In this document: positions 7,758 to 15,528 of the stretch, piece after piece
How the letters are laid out: every line of letters begins with the position of its first letter
Position numbering within the stretch: the first letter of the stretch is position 1
Source of the DNA: an uncultured Bacilli bacterium
GTDB lineage: Bacteria > Bacillota_I > Bacilli_A > RF39 > UBA660
Assembly: GCA_944351345.1 (NCBI GenBank)
Contig: CALVPO010000003.1
Location: 1 to 28,885, forward strand
Direction: 5' to 3'
Length of the DNA: 28,885 nt
Made by a program: the position numbers and the translations under genes
Notes under the pieces: generated by a model
Told to the model about the DNA's origin: nothing
Database searches by the model: none
The model's input: the letters and a program-made list of their open reading frames with translations, nothing else

Positions 7758-8828
7758 ATGATAGAATACATAATACTAGCAGGTTTAATCATATTAATTA
7801 TATTAGTAATAATTTCCATATCCAAAAATGTCAACGAAGCCAAAATAACAGAAAGATTAGGTAAACTAGAAACAACTACTGTTAAGGAACTATCTAATTT
7901 TCAATTAGAACTTTTAAAAACTATGAATGAAGAATTTGATAAAACTAATGAAATGTTAGAGTACCGTTTAACTATTATGAATGAAAAAGTAAACGAAAGG
8001 TTAGATCAAAATTTTAATAAAACTAACAAAACATTTACTAGTATCCTAGAAAGATTATCTAAAATAGATGAAGCTCAAAAGAAAATAGACAATTTATCTA
8101 CAGATATTGTATCCTTACAGAGTATATTAACTGATAAAAAAACTAGAGGAATATTTGGTGAAGTAAATCTAAATCATATCTTAGTAAGTATTTTTGGTGA
8201 AAATAATAATCGCATATATCAAACTCAATATGCTTTTCCTAATAACACTATTGCCGATGCTGTAATATTTGCACCAAAACCTCTAGGAACTATTGCTATA
8301 GATTCCAAATTTCCCCTAGAAAACTATAGAATTATGGTTGATAAAAATAAATCAAAACTTGATAGAGATTTAGCAGAAAAACAATTCAAAATAGACGTAA
8401 AAAAACACATAGACGCTATAAGTAGTAAATATATAATACCAGGTATAACCTCATCACAAGCAATCATGTTTCTACCAGCAGAAGCTCTATTTGCTGAAAT
8501 AAATGCTTATCATCAAGACATAGTAGATTATGCCAATAAAAAAAGAGTTTGGTTAACTTCTCCAACAACTCTAATGTCTTCATTAACTGTAATTCAAGTA
8601 TTATTAAAAAATATGGAACGTGATAAATATTCTAAAATTATTCAACAAGAATTAAACAAACTAGGAATAGAATTCTCTAGATATAAAGAACGTTGGAATA
8701 AACTATCAAGAAGCATAGAAACAGTAAATAAAGACGTAGAAAATATTAATATTACAACAGATAAGATAACTAAAAGATTTGAATCTATCTCTAATGTAGA
8801 AATAGAAAATCGTAATTCTTTAGAATAA
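7758..8828 (+). CDS. rmuC: RmuC-family DNA recombination protein
   Basis: RmuC limits DNA inversions at short inverted repeats and has a nuclease-like fold. The 356-aa protein has an N-terminal membrane helix (about residues 3-22), a long coiled coil (about 25-125, rich in NEK-type heptads) and the RmuC domain (about 130-330). The domain motifs include RGIFGEVNLNHIL, DAVIFAPKPLGTIAIDSKFPLENY, QAIMFLPAEALFAEI and VWLTSPTTLMSSLTVI, all typical. It has its own promoter and appears to be transcribed alone. Confidence 0.95.
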   Translation: MIEYIILAGLIILIILVIISISKNVNEAKITERLGKLETTTVKELSNFQLELLKTMNEEFDKTNEMLEYRLTIMNEKVNERLDQNFNKTNKTFTSILERLSKIDEAQKKIDNLSTDIVSLQSILTDKKTRGIFGEVNLNHILVSIFGENNNRIYQTQYAFPNNTIADAVIFAPKPLGTIAIDSKFPLENYRIMVDKNKSKLDRDLAEKQFKIDVKKHIDAISSKYIIPGITSSQAIMFLPAEALFAEINAYHQDIVDYANKKRVWLTSPTTLMSSLTVIQVLLKNMERDKYSKIIQQELNKLGIEFSRYKERWNKLSRSIETVNKDVENINITTDKITKRFESISNVEIENRNSLE

Positions 8829-8897
8829 TTACCTAAAAGAACAATTAAAGAAATAAAAATATTTAATATATAAATAAAAATACGTGTCTTAAATTTA

Positions 8898-8922
8898 ACC
8901 TAAAGAATATTATTTATTAGGT
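8898..8922 (+). promoter_or_regulatory. Small inverted repeat covering a ribosome binding site
   Basis: ACCTAA (8898-8903) and TTAGGT (8917-8922) are complementary, and the right arm includes the AGG of the ribosome binding site for the next gene. Six pairs only, so chance is possible. Confidence 0.25.
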
Positions 8923-8929
8923 GATACTT

Positions 8930-9154
8930 ATGATGCGTATTTTCTTCTTTTTAGTAGGTTTCTCCCTTCTAGTAATAGGCAATACATTTATAATACTGTA
9001 TTCAAATCTCTTAACTTTAGGGTATAATTTCTCTTTTTATGTTAACTTTATAACTAGAAGAATAGAGTGTTATTATTCACCGATAGGCTTCATAATAATA
9101 TTATTAACATTAATAACAACCAAAGGAGATAAAAAAAATGAACTATGTATATGA
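8930..9154 (+). CDS. Small two-helix membrane protein of unknown function
   Basis: A 74-aa protein with two hydrophobic segments, about residues 2-24 (rich in Phe and Leu) and about 43-62, separated by a loop with RRIECYYSP. It probably sits in the membrane with a short charged C-terminus (TTKGDKKNELCI). I do not recognise the family. I chose ATG 8930, because AGGTGA ends about eight bases upstream; the open frame can be extended to a GTG at 8921 that lies within that binding site. It overlaps the next gene by 17 bases, so the two are probably translated together. Confidence 0.65.
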   Translation: MMRIFFFLVGFSLLVIGNTFIILYSNLLTLGYNFSFYVNFITRRIECYYSPIGFIIILLTLITTKGDKKNELCI

Positions 9155-9758
9155 TATAATTTTAAACTTTCAAGATAATTATTACAATTTTTTTGAATGG
9201 AAGAAGGAAGATAAAATAAGAAATATTCCTAAAATATCCTTATATAGAGTATCAGATAAAGACATGTTAATTCTAAAAAACAACAAAGTAAAAGTATCTC
9301 AAGATTTTATAGATAAAATAAAAGAAGATAACAAAAAATATAAAAAAATACTTTGTTTAGTATCAAATGCTAAAATAGCAATTGGACTCTTATTTGACAC
9401 AAATGGTAATTTAAAAAAAAGAAGTAGTCTAATTTTTGAAGAAGAAGATGAAGTAATAGAAAGAGTCCAACATTTAAAAATAACACAGATAGAATATGAA
9501 GAAAATATTATGGCTAATGAAGAAGATGATAATAAATTAAGAATAGAAAAAGAAAAAAAAGATACCATTACAAACTATATTACCAACACTAATGATACCT
9601 TAACTCTAAAATACTTATATTATGAATATTTTGAAAAAGAAATATCTGATATATCCACTATAAAAACAACCCTATTAAAAGAATTATCTAAAGAATGGAA
9701 TATAAAACAAAAAAATCTCTATGACATAGTTGATTTATTAACAAAGTCTAAACAATAA
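9138..9758 (+). CDS. DUF3603 (YjbA)-like protein
   Basis: A 206-aa cytosolic protein. The N-terminal pattern (YVYDIILNFQDNYYNFFEWKK, then IPKISLYRVSD) and the following strand YKKILCLVSNAKIAIGLLFDTNGNLKKRSSLI resemble Bacillus YjbA (UPF0736/DUF3603), of unknown function. The N-terminal FHEWKK-type segment is the best cue. The C-terminal half is highly charged, with an EEEDEVIERVQ helix and a helical tail. It overlaps the upstream membrane-protein gene by 17 bases and has AAAGGAG. It converges on the next, minus-strand gene with a seven-base gap. The family call is moderate. Confidence 0.6.
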   Translation: MNYVYDIILNFQDNYYNFFEWKKEDKIRNIPKISLYRVSDKDMLILKNNKVKVSQDFIDKIKEDNKKYKKILCLVSNAKIAIGLLFDTNGNLKKRSSLIFEEEDEVIERVQHLKITQIEYEENIMANEEDDNKLRIEKEKKDTITNYITNTNDTLTLKYLYYEYFEKEISDISTIKTTLLKELSKEWNIKQKNLYDIVDLLTKSKQ

Positions 9759-9772
9759 TCTAACCTTATTGT
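9752..9772. terminator. Stem-loop between convergent genes
   Basis: ACAATAA and TTATTGT pair around TCTAACC, covering the end of both convergent genes. In the plus direction a T-run (9779-9785) follows after several bases. That T-run encodes part of the poly-Lys tail of the minus-strand gene. Confidence 0.35.
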
Positions 9773-10587
9773 GAGCGACTTTTTTTCTTTTTCTTCTTAT
9801 TTTTATAATGCTTATCAATAATTGTATCTAAATAATTATAATTAATATCTAATCCATAAAAAGAATTTATATCATCTAAAAAAATCATAGCAGCATAATA
9901 TCCAAGATCAAAATCATCTTTAAACCCAAAAAGCAATTTATCACAAATATTATTAATAACTTTCATTCTTACTAACATATCTTTATCATGACGTAGTATA
10001 CACTTTTTCAAAATCGATAAATTAATACCATTATTATTACTTTCTAACAAACTTAATATTTGCCTTAATTCATAATTAAAATAATTATCTCTAAATTCTT
10101 TTGGAAGTAAAAAGTCTCCTTTAACATCTACTAATTTACCAGTATCTTTTTCTATAATCAAAAAGCAAATCTTATCATATTTTTTAATTAAAAAGTTATT
10201 CTTTCTAGTAAACAATTCGACTGCAATACAAGACTTATCTATATCAAGTGATTTTTTTATTTCTCTAAAATCCATATTATAATCTATATTAATATATTGA
10301 CACTTAAAAGAATCTATTTCATCACAGTTTAATCTATCATTAAGCTTACTAAAAGTCATAGTATAAAAATTATCATCAAAATCCATATTTTTAGAACTAT
10401 CATCACTTAATAGTCTAGAACCAGAAAATTTAATCTTATACCAACTTATAATTTTTTCTATTAATTCTTCTGTCTCTTTATTATTTAATTTTCCAAAAGA
10501 TAATTCACTTTTCTTTTTCGTGTTATTATCTTTTTGTATCTTAATATTTTTAGGAAAATCCTCAACAACTAAATTTTTAACAAACAT
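9766..10587 (-). CDS. Unknown 273-aa protein with poly-Lys tail
   Basis: I do not recognise this protein. It is soluble, with no signal peptide or membrane segment. Positions 85-160 look like alternating strands (FSKLNDRLNCDEIDSFKCQ, then SCIAVELFTRKNNFLI and KICFLIIEKDTGKLVDV). The C-terminal third is helical (LRQILSLLESNNNGI; LGYYAAMIFLDDINSFYG). It ends in a Lys-rich tail (KNKKKKKKSRSQ) that could bind RNA or DNA. It starts at ATG behind AAGGGGTG, 24 bases after the queH stop, so it is very likely cotranscribed with queH. Codons are T/G-ending, as in other minus-strand genes here. A role in tRNA or RNA metabolism is only a guess from the neighbour. Confidence 0.7.
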   Translation of the reverse strand: MFVKNLVVEDFPKNIKIQKDNNTKKKSELSFGKLNNKETEELIEKIISWYKIKFSGSRLLSDDSSKNMDFDDNFYTMTFSKLNDRLNCDEIDSFKCQYINIDYNMDFREIKKSLDIDKSCIAVELFTRKNNFLIKKYDKICFLIIEKDTGKLVDVKGDFLLPKEFRDNYFNYELRQILSLLESNNNGINLSILKKCILRHDKDMLVRMKVINNICDKLLFGFKDDFDLGYYAAMIFLDDINSFYGLDINYNYLDTIIDKHYKNKKKKKKSRSQ

Positions 10588-10611
10588 AAAACCACACCCC
10601 TTTACTTTTAT

Positions 10612-11220
10612 TTAATCTCTTTTAGAATATTTACACCCACAATAATCTTGTCTATATAAATTAAAAATTTTAGATAATTCAATAGATCTCTTATATCCAT
10701 TTTTCTTTTTAAAATCAGAAACCAAAAACTTAATATTATACTTATCCTGTAATTCTAGTCCAATCTCATTAATTAAACTACTATTTTTATAAGGACTAAC
10801 TGTAAGTGTTGTTCCAAAATAATCATATTTAAGTTGACAAGCCCTAGCAGCAGTCTTATCTAATCTTAATTTAAAACAGACAGTACACCTATTTCCTCTC
10901 TCAGGCTCATTTTCCAAACCTTTAATTAATTCTTCATAAACATTATTATCATAATCACAATAAGCAACTTTAATATTACCATTTAATCCCATTTCTTTAA
11001 TTAATCTAATTTGTTCCTCCTTACGCTTCAAATATTCACTAACAGGAGATATATTAGGATTATAATAAAAAATAGTAATATCAAAATACTTAGCCAAATA
11101 CTCAATAACATATGAAGAACAAGGTGCACAACAACTATGTAAAAGCAACTTAGGTTTCTTTTCATAAGAACTAATTTCTTCTAAAATTTCTTCTAATAAA
11201 TTACTATAATTAATTTTCAC
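10612..11220 (-). CDS. queH: Epoxyqueuosine reductase QueH
   Basis: QueH (formerly DUF208) reduces epoxyqueuosine to queuosine at the wobble base of tRNAs and is a substitute for QueG. The 202-aa protein has the conserved cysteines: LLHSCCAPC near the N-terminus, NRCTVCFKLRL in the middle and RQDYCGCKYS at the C-terminus, as expected for a metal/iron-sulfur site. FGTTLTVSPYKNSSLINEIG is also characteristic. I chose GTG 11220 (MKINYSNLL), because GAAGGTGG ends five bases upstream; the frame could be extended to a GTG at 11229, which overlaps that site. No other queuosine genes are in the window, so precursors may be salvaged or made elsewhere. Confidence 0.94.
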   Translation of the reverse strand: MKINYSNLLEEILEEISSYEKKPKLLLHSCCAPCSSYVIEYLAKYFDITIFYYNPNISPVSEYLKRKEEQIRLIKEMGLNGNIKVAYCDYDNNVYEELIKGLENEPERGNRCTVCFKLRLDKTAARACQLKYDYFGTTLTVSPYKNSSLINEIGLELQDKYNIKFLVSDFKKKNGYKRSIELSKIFNLYRQDYCGCKYSKRD

Positions 11221-11272
11221 CACAACCACCTTCTAAAGTATAACATAAATTAACTATAAATAATCATTGATG

Positions 11273-11383
11273 TTACATATTTTTTGATTTTTTTACACAA
11301 AAAATGTCAATAATATCAATAAAAATACTAAAAAATAAAAAAGTAGTTAACGTAGTAAAAAATTTTTTTGAACTATCTAACAT
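11273..11383 (-). CDS. Putative 36-aa small membrane peptide
   Basis: A short frame begins at ATG (11381-11383) and ends in TAA. The peptide is MLDSSKKFFTTLTTF, then a hydrophobic LFFSIFIDIIDIF run and a basic CVKKSKNM end, consistent with one membrane helix. AAAAGGTAG lies four bases before the ATG, and a TATTAT -10-like element is further upstream (11401-11406). It precedes queH on the same strand by about 50 bases. Without homologues it could be chance in such AT-rich DNA, but the binding site and charge pattern favour a real gene. Confidence 0.4.
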   Translation of the reverse strand: MLDSSKKFFTTLTTFLFFSIFIDIIDIFCVKKSKNM

Positions 11384-11420
11384 AATTCTACCTTTTTTTC
11401 ATAATATTTAGTGTAAAATA

Positions 11421-11449
11421 TTTACAAAAGATAATATTCTTGATAAAAT
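11421..11449 (+). promoter_or_regulatory. Promoter of the thioredoxin-like/trmL operon
   Basis: TTTACA (11421-11426), 17 bases, TAAAAT (11444-11449), with a TG two bases before the -10. GGAG at 11459-11462 lies just past the predicted start. Confidence 0.65.
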
Positions 11450-11471
11450 TAACTTAATGGAGATGATAGTT

Positions 11472-11978
11472 ATGAGTATCATAAAAAAAGAAAAAACCAG
11501 AGAAATTCCATTCAAAAATTATATTTATTTAGCCCTAATTTTATTAGCATCCGTCTTTGTAATATTTTATTCATATAGATGGTATGAAACATATAGAGAA
11601 AGCAAGTTGAATGTTAGTATAATGAATGACTACTTAACCGTTATAAATTATAACGAATTAGAAGATTATATCACAGAGAATAAAGATGCTGTCATATATG
11701 TTTCTGTATTAGGAAACGAAGAAATAAATAAATTTGAAAGTTCATTTAAAAACACAATTATGGACAATAATTTAAAAAAATCTATGCTATATTTAGATAT
11801 AACTAATGAAAATATAAATGAAATAAAAGAAAAATTACAAATAAAGTCAAATTTACCATGTATAGTAGTATACACAAATGGTGAAATTACTGATACATAT
11901 AGCATTGCCGAAGATAACTATAACTCAAAAAATATAGTTAAATATCTAAATAGAATAGGAGCAACCGACGTTGATTAA
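11472..11978 (+). CDS. Membrane-anchored thioredoxin-like protein without CXXC
   Basis: A 168-aa protein. After a basic N-terminus, one membrane helix (about residues 19-39: IYLALILLASVFVIFYSY) leads to an extracytoplasmic domain of about 125 aa. The domain shows a thioredoxin-like order: a strand (AVIYVSVLGNEE), a helix, a strand (SMLYLDITNE), and then NLPCIVVYTNGEI, which resembles the cis-Pro strand of thioredoxin. The usual CXXC after the first strand is replaced by LGNE, so a redox role is doubtful. I chose ATG 11472, with GGAG nine bases upstream; the frame extends to 11457. It overlaps trmL by eight bases. The fold assignment is by eye. Confidence 0.6.
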   Translation: MSIIKKEKTREIPFKNYIYLALILLASVFVIFYSYRWYETYRESKLNVSIMNDYLTVINYNELEDYITENKDAVIYVSVLGNEEINKFESSFKNTIMDNNLKKSMLYLDITNENINEIKEKLQIKSNLPCIVVYTNGEITDTYSIAEDNYNSKNIVKYLNRIGATDVD

Positions 11979-12480
11979 TATAGTATTATACGAACCAGAA
12001 ATACCACAAAATACAGGAAATATTATGCGCACATGTGTAGCAACTAACGCTAAACTCCACCTAATTGAACCATTAGGTTTTAAAATAAATGATAAAACAG
12101 TCAAAAGATGTGGAGTTAATTATATAGATAAGTTAGATTATACTATTTATAAAAATTTTGACGAATTTAAAGAATTAAATAAAGGCGATTACTATTATTT
12201 TACTAGATACGGAAAAAAACCTCATACTGAATTTAATTTTAGTGATAAAAATAAAAATATCTATTTAATATTCGGTAAAGAATCAACTGGAATACCTAAA
12301 GAAATATTAAGAGAAGAATTAGATAAATGTATTAGAATACCAACAACATCTAACGTTAGAGCCCTAAATTTATCTAATTGTGTTGCCATAGCAACTTATG
12401 AAGTTTTAAGACAACAGAACTACCCTAACTTATCAAAAGTAGAAACTCAAAAAGGTGAAGATTGGTTATTAGAAGACTAA
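11971..12480 (+). CDS. trmL: tRNA (cytidine/uridine-34-2'-O)-methyltransferase TrmL
   Basis: A SPOUT-class methyltransferase that methylates the ribose of the wobble base in certain leucine tRNAs. The 169-aa length is normal for this minimal family. Motifs: PEIPQNTGNIMRTC at the N-terminus, LIFGKESTGIP (motif 2) and IPTTSNVRALNLSNCVAIA (motif 3, the knotted AdoMet-binding loop). It starts at TTG 11971, inside the end of the upstream gene, with AGGAG nine bases upstream; MINIVLYEPEIPQN matches the expected N-terminus, so the TTG start is well supported. Confidence 0.94.
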   Translation: MINIVLYEPEIPQNTGNIMRTCVATNAKLHLIEPLGFKINDKTVKRCGVNYIDKLDYTIYKNFDEFKELNKGDYYYFTRYGKKPHTEFNFSDKNKNIYLIFGKESTGIPKEILREELDKCIRIPTTSNVRALNLSNCVAIATYEVLRQQNYPNLSKVETQKGEDWLLED

Positions 12481-12490
12481 TCTTTTTCTA

Positions 12491-12519
12491 TTTACATAAA
12501 ATTACAAAAATGTTATAAT
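12491..12519 (+). promoter_or_regulatory. Promoter of the DUF951-AbgT operon
   Basis: TTTACA (12491-12496), 17 bases, TATAAT (12514-12519). Confidence 0.75.
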
Positions 12520-12536
12520 GATACTGGTGATTTATT

Positions 12537-12737
12537 ATGAAAATAGATTACAAATTAAATGATATTGTAATAATGAAAAAACAACATCCATGTGGAACAA
12601 ATAAATGGCAAATAATAAGAGTAGGAACAGATATAAAAATAAAATGTTTAAACTGTAATAGAACAATAATGCTACCTAGAGTAGAATTTAATAAAAAGAT
12701 AAAAAAGGTGGTAGAAGATGAAAAAAAAGTTAAATAA
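12537..12737 (+). CDS. DUF951 (YyzM-like) small protein
   Basis: A 66-aa protein of a widespread Bacillota family. The match is clear by eye: DIVIMKKQHPCGTNKWQIIRVGTDIKIKCLNCNRTIMLPR contains the CGTN, GADIKIKC-like and CxxC-R patterns of the family. Cys residues in HPCGT and KCLNC could bind a metal. Its function is unknown. In Bacillus the homologue (yyzM) is next to the ychF homologue and the rpsF-ssb-rpsR operon; here all of these lie within 10 kb, separated by inserted genes. It overlaps the AbgT gene by 20 bases. Confidence 0.88.
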   Translation: MKIDYKLNDIVIMKKQHPCGTNKWQIIRVGTDIKIKCLNCNRTIMLPRVEFNKKIKKVVEDEKKVK

Positions 12738-14268
12738 AATAAAGAGAGTAAAACTTCATCCAGCACTAGTCTTTCTACTACTAACATTCATAGTTATGAT
12801 AATAAGTAGTGTTGGTGGAATATTAAATATAGAATCAAGTTATTATACCGTAAATCCTGTATCGGGAGAATTAGAAACACAAATAGTTAATATAAACAAT
12901 TTATTTAATAGAACAGGTATTCAATATCTAATAAGCAATTTATTAACTAATTTTACTAATTTTACGCCATTAGGAACTCTAATACTAGGATTAATGGGAA
13001 TAGGCGTAGCATATAAGTCAGGTTTCTTAAATACTTTAAATAAAATGATATCAACAGTATTACCAAGAAGATTTTTAACTTTTTTAGTAGTACTATTAGG
13101 AATAATATTTTCAATGTTTTATGACGTGGGATATGTAATATTACTACCACTAGCAGCAATTCTTTTTAGAGATTTAGGAAGACATCCATCTGCTGGAATA
13201 TGTGCAGCTTTTGCTGGAATAACCTTTGGACACGGCGCCAATATCGTAGCCAACTCTCTTGATAGTACACTAATATCATATACAAAAGATGCAACAACTA
13301 TATTGGATGCAACCTATAAATTAGAAACAAATGGTAACATAATATTTATGATAGTAAGTACAATCTTAATAGCATATGTTGGTATGATAATAACAGAAAA
13401 AATAATAATACCAAAACTAGGAAAATATAACTTTGATAGCTACAAAGAAGAATTAATTAAAGAACCAACAAAAAAAGAGAAAAAAGGCGTAATAATAGCA
13501 ATATTAGCAATCATTTTAATTCTAATACCATTAATATATTGTATTATTCCAGGCCTACCATTCTCTGGACTATTACTTTATTTAAAAGATACAGAATATG
13601 TCAACCAATTATTTGGAACTAACTCTTACTTCTATCAAGGTTCAGTTTCTATATTCTCATGCCTATTAATGTTAGCAGGTTTAGTATATGGTTTAAGAGT
13701 GAAAACTATAAAAAATAATAAAGACTTTGTTGATGGCATGAATTATTATCTAAAAGACTTATCATCATTACTTGTATTAATATTTTTTGCCGCACAGTTT
13801 TGTCTAATCTTTAGACAAACCAATATAGGAGTATTTATAGTATCTTATGTAACAAATATTCTTAGCAATTTAGAATTAACAGGAATAACTCTAGTGTTAA
13901 TAACATTTGCAGTAGTAGCATTATCAAGTCTCTTAGTACCAGCAACATCAACAAAATGGGCAATATTATCACCTGTAATAGTACCAATGTTTATGCAAAG
14001 CTCTCTAACCCCAGAATTTTCACAAGTAGTATTTAGAGCAGCAGAAAGTTCTCTAAGAGGCATAACTCCATTATTCACATATTTTGTAATTCTAATTGGT
14101 TTCCTACAAATCTATAACAATAGAAAAGAAGAAACAGTAACAATATCAAGAGCCGTATCCCTAATGACACCATACACAATAGCATTTACAATACTATGGC
14201 TAGTAATAGTAATAATATTCTTCATCTTAGGATTACCAATAGGAATAAACACAAACGTAACCCTATAA
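12718..14268 (+). CDS. AbgT-family transporter
   Basis: A 516-aa polytopic membrane protein of the AbgT family, whose members import p-aminobenzoyl-glutamate or small peptides, or export sulfonamide drugs. The N-terminal HPALVFLLLTFIVMIISSVGG, the FTPLGTLILGLMGIGVAYKSGF segment, the FYDVGYVILLPLAA helix and LVPATSTKWAILSPVIVPMFM near the C-terminus are typical of the family. About ten or more hydrophobic segments are visible, and the C-terminus ends at VTL. The start overlaps the DUF951 gene by 20 bases and has AAGGTGG. No folate genes are near; TldD/TldE/PepF peptidases lie downstream after a terminator, which is compatible with peptide use. The actual substrate is unknown. Confidence 0.92.
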   Translation: MKKKLNKIKRVKLHPALVFLLLTFIVMIISSVGGILNIESSYYTVNPVSGELETQIVNINNLFNRTGIQYLISNLLTNFTNFTPLGTLILGLMGIGVAYKSGFLNTLNKMISTVLPRRFLTFLVVLLGIIFSMFYDVGYVILLPLAAILFRDLGRHPSAGICAAFAGITFGHGANIVANSLDSTLISYTKDATTILDATYKLETNGNIIFMIVSTILIAYVGMIITEKIIIPKLGKYNFDSYKEELIKEPTKKEKKGVIIAILAIILILIPLIYCIIPGLPFSGLLLYLKDTEYVNQLFGTNSYFYQGSVSIFSCLLMLAGLVYGLRVKTIKNNKDFVDGMNYYLKDLSSLLVLIFFAAQFCLIFRQTNIGVFIVSYVTNILSNLELTGITLVLITFAVVALSSLLVPATSTKWAILSPVIVPMFMQSSLTPEFSQVVFRAAESSLRGITPLFTYFVILIGFLQIYNNRKEETVTISRAVSLMTPYTIAFTILWLVIVIIFFILGLPIGINTNVTL

Positions 14269-14303
14269 AATATGCAAGTATCTAATATTTGCATATTTTT
14301 TAT
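14267..14303 (+). terminator. Rho-independent terminator after the AbgT gene
   Basis: AAAATATGCAA (14267-14277) and TTGCATATTTT (14289-14299) are fully complementary around an 11-base loop. T-rich sequence follows. The stem begins at the stop codon. Confidence 0.8.
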
Positions 14304-14342
14304 TTATATCAATTTAATTAATTATCTAACAATTTACCTTTC

Positions 14343-14371
14343 TTGATATCTACTATCATTTATGTTAAAAT
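14343..14371 (+). promoter_or_regulatory. Promoter of the ychF operon
   Basis: TTGATA (14343-14348), 17 bases, TAAAAT (14366-14371), with an extended -10 TATGT just upstream. Confidence 0.75.
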
Positions 14372-14412
14372 GAATTTAATTTAAAATTATATTTAGAAAG
14401 AAGGAATTTAAC

Positions 14413-15513
14413 ATGAGCTTAACAGCAGGTATAGTAGGCCTACCAAATGTAGGAAAATCTACTTTATTTAATGCCATAACAAAACAAGAAATATTAACAG
14501 CAAATTATCCATTTGCAACAATAGAACCAAATGTAGGAACAGTAATCGTACCAGATAAAAGAATGGATGTGCTAGAAAACATGTATAATCCTGATAGAAC
14601 AATACCTACAACATTTGAATTTACAGATATAGCAGGATTAGTAAAAGGTGCTTCCCTTGGAGAAGGGTTAGGAAACAAATTTCTATCACATGTAAGAGAA
14701 ACAGACGCTATAGTTGAAGTAGTAAGATGTTTTAAAGACGATAATATAATTCATGTTGATGGCGAAGTAGATCCCATAAAAGACGTAGAAATAATAAATA
14801 TAGAATTAATTTTATCAGATTTGGATATAATAAATAATAGGATAAACAAAATAGGAAAAAAAGCTACAACAACTAAAAATAAAGATGACTTAAAAGAATA
14901 TAATCTATTAACAAAAATAAAAGAATCACTAGAAAAAAATATTCCTATCAGGAACATATCTCTAGAAGAAGAAGAGAAAAAAATTATATCTTCCTTTAAT
15001 TTAATAACAGCAAAACCAATAATTTATGTAGCAAACGTTAAAGAAGAAGATATTCTTAATGAAGAAAATGAACTAGTTCTTAAATTAAAGGAATATGCTA
15101 AAAAAGAAAATGTTGAAGTAATCACAATCTGTGCCAAAATAGAAAGTGAATTAGCAGAGTTAGAATTAGAAGAAAAAGAAGAAATGATGAAAGAATTAGG
15201 AATAGATGAAAGTGGTTTATCAAAATTAATCAAAGCAACTTATAAATTACTTGGTTTAGAAACATATTTTACAGTTGGTTCTGATGAAGTAAAAGCATGG
15301 ACTTTTAAAAAAGGAATGAAAGCTCCAGAATGTGCAGGCTTAATTCACACTGACTTTGAAAAAGGCTTTATAAAAGCAGAAGTAATGAGCTATCAAGACT
15401 TAATAAATTGTGGCTCAGAACTAAAAGTAAAAGAAGCAGGAAAAATGCGCTTAGAAGGTAAAGATTATATTATGCAAGATGGTGATATATGTCATTTCAG
15501 ATTTAATGTATAA
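14413..15513 (+). CDS. ychF: YchF/Obg-family ribosome-binding ATPase
   Basis: A universally conserved P-loop NTPase that binds ribosomes and, unlike most of its family, prefers ATP. At 366 aa it is full length. The G1 P-loop is GLPNVGKS (about residues 9-16), G3 is DIAGLVKGAS, and the altered G4 is NVKE in place of NKxD, which explains the ATP preference. A coiled-coil insertion lies between G3 and G4 (about 130-195), and the C-terminal TGS domain spans about 280-366 (YFTVGSDEVKAWTFKKG and DICHFRFNV). A strong promoter and AAAGAAGG precede it. It is followed by tldD after 15 bases, so it probably leads a ychF-tldD-tldE-pepF unit. Confidence 0.97.
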   Translation: MSLTAGIVGLPNVGKSTLFNAITKQEILTANYPFATIEPNVGTVIVPDKRMDVLENMYNPDRTIPTTFEFTDIAGLVKGASLGEGLGNKFLSHVRETDAIVEVVRCFKDDNIIHVDGEVDPIKDVEIINIELILSDLDIINNRINKIGKKATTTKNKDDLKEYNLLTKIKESLEKNIPIRNISLEEEEKKIISSFNLITAKPIIYVANVKEEDILNEENELVLKLKEYAKKENVEVITICAKIESELAELELEEKEEMMKELGIDESGLSKLIKATYKLLGLETYFTVGSDEVKAWTFKKGMKAPECAGLIHTDFEKGFIKAEVMSYQDLINCGSELKVKEAGKMRLEGKDYIMQDGDICHFRFNV

Positions 15514-15528
15514 GAAAAGGGGAAAAAC

